This document shows positions 62,430 to 64,000 of a stretch of DNA of 64,000 bases, piece after piece; position 1 is the first letter of the stretch, and each line of letters begins with the position of its first letter. The notes beneath the pieces are model-generated. The model did not search any database. It was not told the origin of the DNA and saw only the letters and a list, made by a program, of their open reading frames with translations. Source of the stretch: Gammaproteobacteria bacterium (GTDB taxonomy: Bacteria > Pseudomonadota > Gammaproteobacteria > UBA1113); the NCBI GenBank assembly GCA_021773295.1, contig JAJFKI010000095.1:21642-85641 (forward strand). Reading direction: 5' to 3'. The position numbers and the translations under genes are program-made.

Positions 62430-62926
62430 TTTGTTTTTCCTTGTTGTAAAAACGTTGAAATGGTAAAGGTTATTTTTTCTGCCGTTTCTTTTTCTAGCCC
62501 CTGCATACGCATAGGTTTATTGCCTGAAAAATCCTCGGCGATGATGGAGGATAAACCCAATAAACGTTCTAACCAATTACGCGCCACATGGACATCGGCA
62601 ATCCTGTCATAACCGACAAAGGCATTGCGTTTATTAATGATACCGGTTTCACTGATGCAGCGAAAATTGGTAAAGGCGTAATAATGAAATTTTCGATTTA
62701 AGGCCGCCCAACCAAAATAGGCGATGGCAGCAAGAATGACCACCATGACTTGTAACATGAAACGGTTAGCAGGACCGCTCACCAATTGTAAGACAAATAC
62801 AATGAATGCAACGGCAATAATATAACGCAGGCCAAAGGTAAACAACCAATACCAAATGACATTGCTGTCTGGCTGTGCATCGATGATGATTTTTTCATTC
62901 TTTAATAAACGTATCCGCCCTACCAT
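62426..62926 (-). CDS. PH domain-containing membrane protein
   Basis: The 166-residue protein has two adjacent membrane helices (WLFTFGLRYIIAVAFIVFVLQ and FMLQVMVVILAAIAYFGW, residues about 28-75) and a C-terminal bacterial PH-like (bPH2) domain (KFHYYAFTNFRCISETGIINKRNA, about residues 84-107). Proteins of this kind are common and have no established role. It overlaps the transporter gene by 4 bases, so the two are cotranscribed. Confidence 0.82.
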   Translation of the reverse strand: MVGRIRLLKNEKIIIDAQPDSNVIWYWLFTFGLRYIIAVAFIVFVLQLVSGPANRFMLQVMVVILAAIAYFGWAALNRKFHYYAFTNFRCISETGIINKRNAFVGYDRIADVHVARNWLERLLGLSSIIAEDFSGNKPMRMQGLEKETAEKITFTISTFLQQGKTK

Positions 62927-63065
62927 TGTTTCCCCTTCAGCTGCTCCATGTTGGAGAATAGGTTACCATCGCCAGAATGTTCATAGCAAGTGTGATTGGT
63001 ATCCCTTAACGAAAGTGTCTTATTAAGGTAGGATGTTAACAATTCAGATCGCAAGGAACCCAGTC

Positions 63066-63839
63066 ATGACAACGATTGCCACGTGGAATGTAAATTCGCT
63101 CAGAGTGCGCCTGCCTCATTTGACGCAATGGTTAGAGAGTAACCAACCAGACATCGTCGCCCTACAAGAAACCAAAGTGGAAGACGCAAACTTCCCCATC
63201 GAGGAAATCCAGCAAACAGGCTATCAAGTGGTTTATTACGGCCAAAAGACTTACAATGGTGTTGCGATTCTCAGCAAATTCCCGATTGAAGAGGTTTCAA
63301 TGGGCATGCCGGGCGTGGACTCAGAACAAAAGCGCATCCTTGGTGCCACCATCAACGGCATTCGCATTTGGAATTTATACGTACCCAATGGCTCTAGCCT
63401 TGAGTCTGATAAATATGATTATAAATTAAGCTGGTTGTCACAATTAACCGCTCATATTAAAGAAACCAACAGCTTTGATGTACCCACCATTCTTTTAGGC
63501 GATTTCAACATTGCTCCCGAGGATCAAGATGTCCGTGAACCAAAAGCCTGGGAAGGTAATGTCTTAGTGAGCGCACCGGAACGAGAAGCCCTCCAAGCAC
63601 TCATCAATCTAGGCTTCAAAGACAGCTTCCGTCTCTTCCCACAAGAAGAAAAGCTTTATAGCTGGTGGGATTATCGCCAATTAGCGTTCCGGCGTAATCG
63701 CGGTTTACGCATCGATCACATATTAGCCAGCAATCCCTTGGCAGAACGCTGCCAACGTTGCTGGATAGACAAAGAACCCCGCAAATGGGAACGTCCCTCA
63801 GATCATGCGCCCGTTATCGCTGAGTTTGATTTTCCTTAA
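63066..63839 (+). CDS. xth: Exodeoxyribonuclease III
   Basis: From ATG 63066 (AAGGA nine bases upstream; upstream codons from 63033 lack support) the protein has 257 residues. It has the exonuclease-endonuclease-phosphatase motifs TWNVNSLRVRLPHLTQWL, DIVALQETKVED (metal Glu), GDFNIAPEDQDV, SWWDYRQLAFRRNRGLRIDHIL and SDHAPVIAEF (catalytic Asp-His). It removes 3'-blocked ends and cuts abasic sites in base-excision repair. Confidence 0.95.
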   Translation: MTTIATWNVNSLRVRLPHLTQWLESNQPDIVALQETKVEDANFPIEEIQQTGYQVVYYGQKTYNGVAILSKFPIEEVSMGMPGVDSEQKRILGATINGIRIWNLYVPNGSSLESDKYDYKLSWLSQLTAHIKETNSFDVPTILLGDFNIAPEDQDVREPKAWEGNVLVSAPEREALQALINLGFKDSFRLFPQEEKLYSWWDYRQLAFRRNRGLRIDHILASNPLAERCQRCWIDKEPRKWERPSDHAPVIAEFDFP

Positions 63840-63924
63840 GAATTAACGCTATTCGGCTAAATTTTGGCTGTTTATATTGCATTTTCAGGACAAATGTTGT
63901 ACAGTATCTCGCCATCTGGAGTAA

Positions 63925-63970
63925 GATGGGTATATACCCATCGCACTTCAAAATGCGAGATTTATGCCGC
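63925..63970. repeat. TATACCC-family repeat with 18-bp palindrome
   Basis: GATGGGTATATACCCATC at 63925-63942 is a perfect palindrome. It opens a longer unit (to 63970) that matches the minus strand of 6838-6877. No gene is visible after xth up to the window end. Confidence 0.65.
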
Positions 63971-64000
63971 GGTGATTTTTGTTCCCAGGAGCCGTTTGAA

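Overview
The window is one stretch of a gammaproteobacterial chromosome, roughly 40% GC by eye. Several features point to the Legionellales (Coxiella/Legionella/Berkiella-like bacteria living in eukaryotic cells). These are a small protein of the CBU_0585 type, a CIRCE/HrcA-type operator in front of groES-groEL, a ferrooxidans-type GshA, paralogous csrA genes next to a phage-type repressor, and a cluster of large membrane proteins that end in eukaryotic prenylation motifs. This placement is inference; no rRNA or other marker gene lies in the window.

Layout. 1-3.8 kb: a partial tolC, a pcm-like methyltransferase, an FkbM methyltransferase and a LuxR-type regulator. 4.0-6.7 kb: an accessory patch with two csrA genes, several very small ORFs with strong ribosome binding sites, an XRE repressor, and the remnant of an AAA ATPase next to a 40-bp perfect inverted repeat. 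6.9-17.6 kb: core genes (nudF-parE-parC, then on the other strand a tightly overlapped gshA-gshB-rpe-trpE-trpG-trpD operon). 17.7-21.3 kb: a CBU_0585-like gene, a sugar C-methyltransferase and an orphan VgrG. 21.3-32.3 kb: dsbD, fxsA and groES-groEL, which are near neighbours in other gammaproteobacteria, here separated by about 6 kb holding a FadL-like porin and two copies of a tusA-dsrE2-dsrE sulfur-carrier module that bracket an adenylate cyclase. groEL carries an in-frame UAG. 32.3-47.6 kb: core genes (rppH-ptsP-tauE-lgt-thyA; trmL-gpmI-envC-ctpA; mlaA; a catalytically incomplete prolyl aminopeptidase homologue; typA). 48.1-58.0 kb: four large multi-pass membrane proteins in tandem, related to one another and not recognised as any known family. 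58.0-64.0 kb: a tRNA-thiolation-type PP-loop protein with a tusA, glnA, an NSS transporter, a PH-domain protein and xth.

The most striking region is 48.1-58.0 kb. Three of the four paralogues end in a CaaX-type motif (CFIS, CSAL, CYML) although their tails are otherwise unrelated. Their ends are Ser-rich and disordered, and the third and fourth carry clusters of Arg/Lys, including an SR-protein-like stretch in the fourth. I read them as candidate host-targeted effectors that could be lipidated by host prenyltransferases.

Other points are the duplicated sulfur-carrier/cyclase locus, a prolyl-aminopeptidase homologue lacking two of its three catalytic residues, and palindromic elements that share a nearly identical core but have unrelated, self-complementary arms. 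Short dispersed repeats beginning TATACCCAT sit just upstream of several genes and in some places supply the -10 box. I saw no rRNA, tRNA, CRISPR array, integrase or intact insertion sequence.
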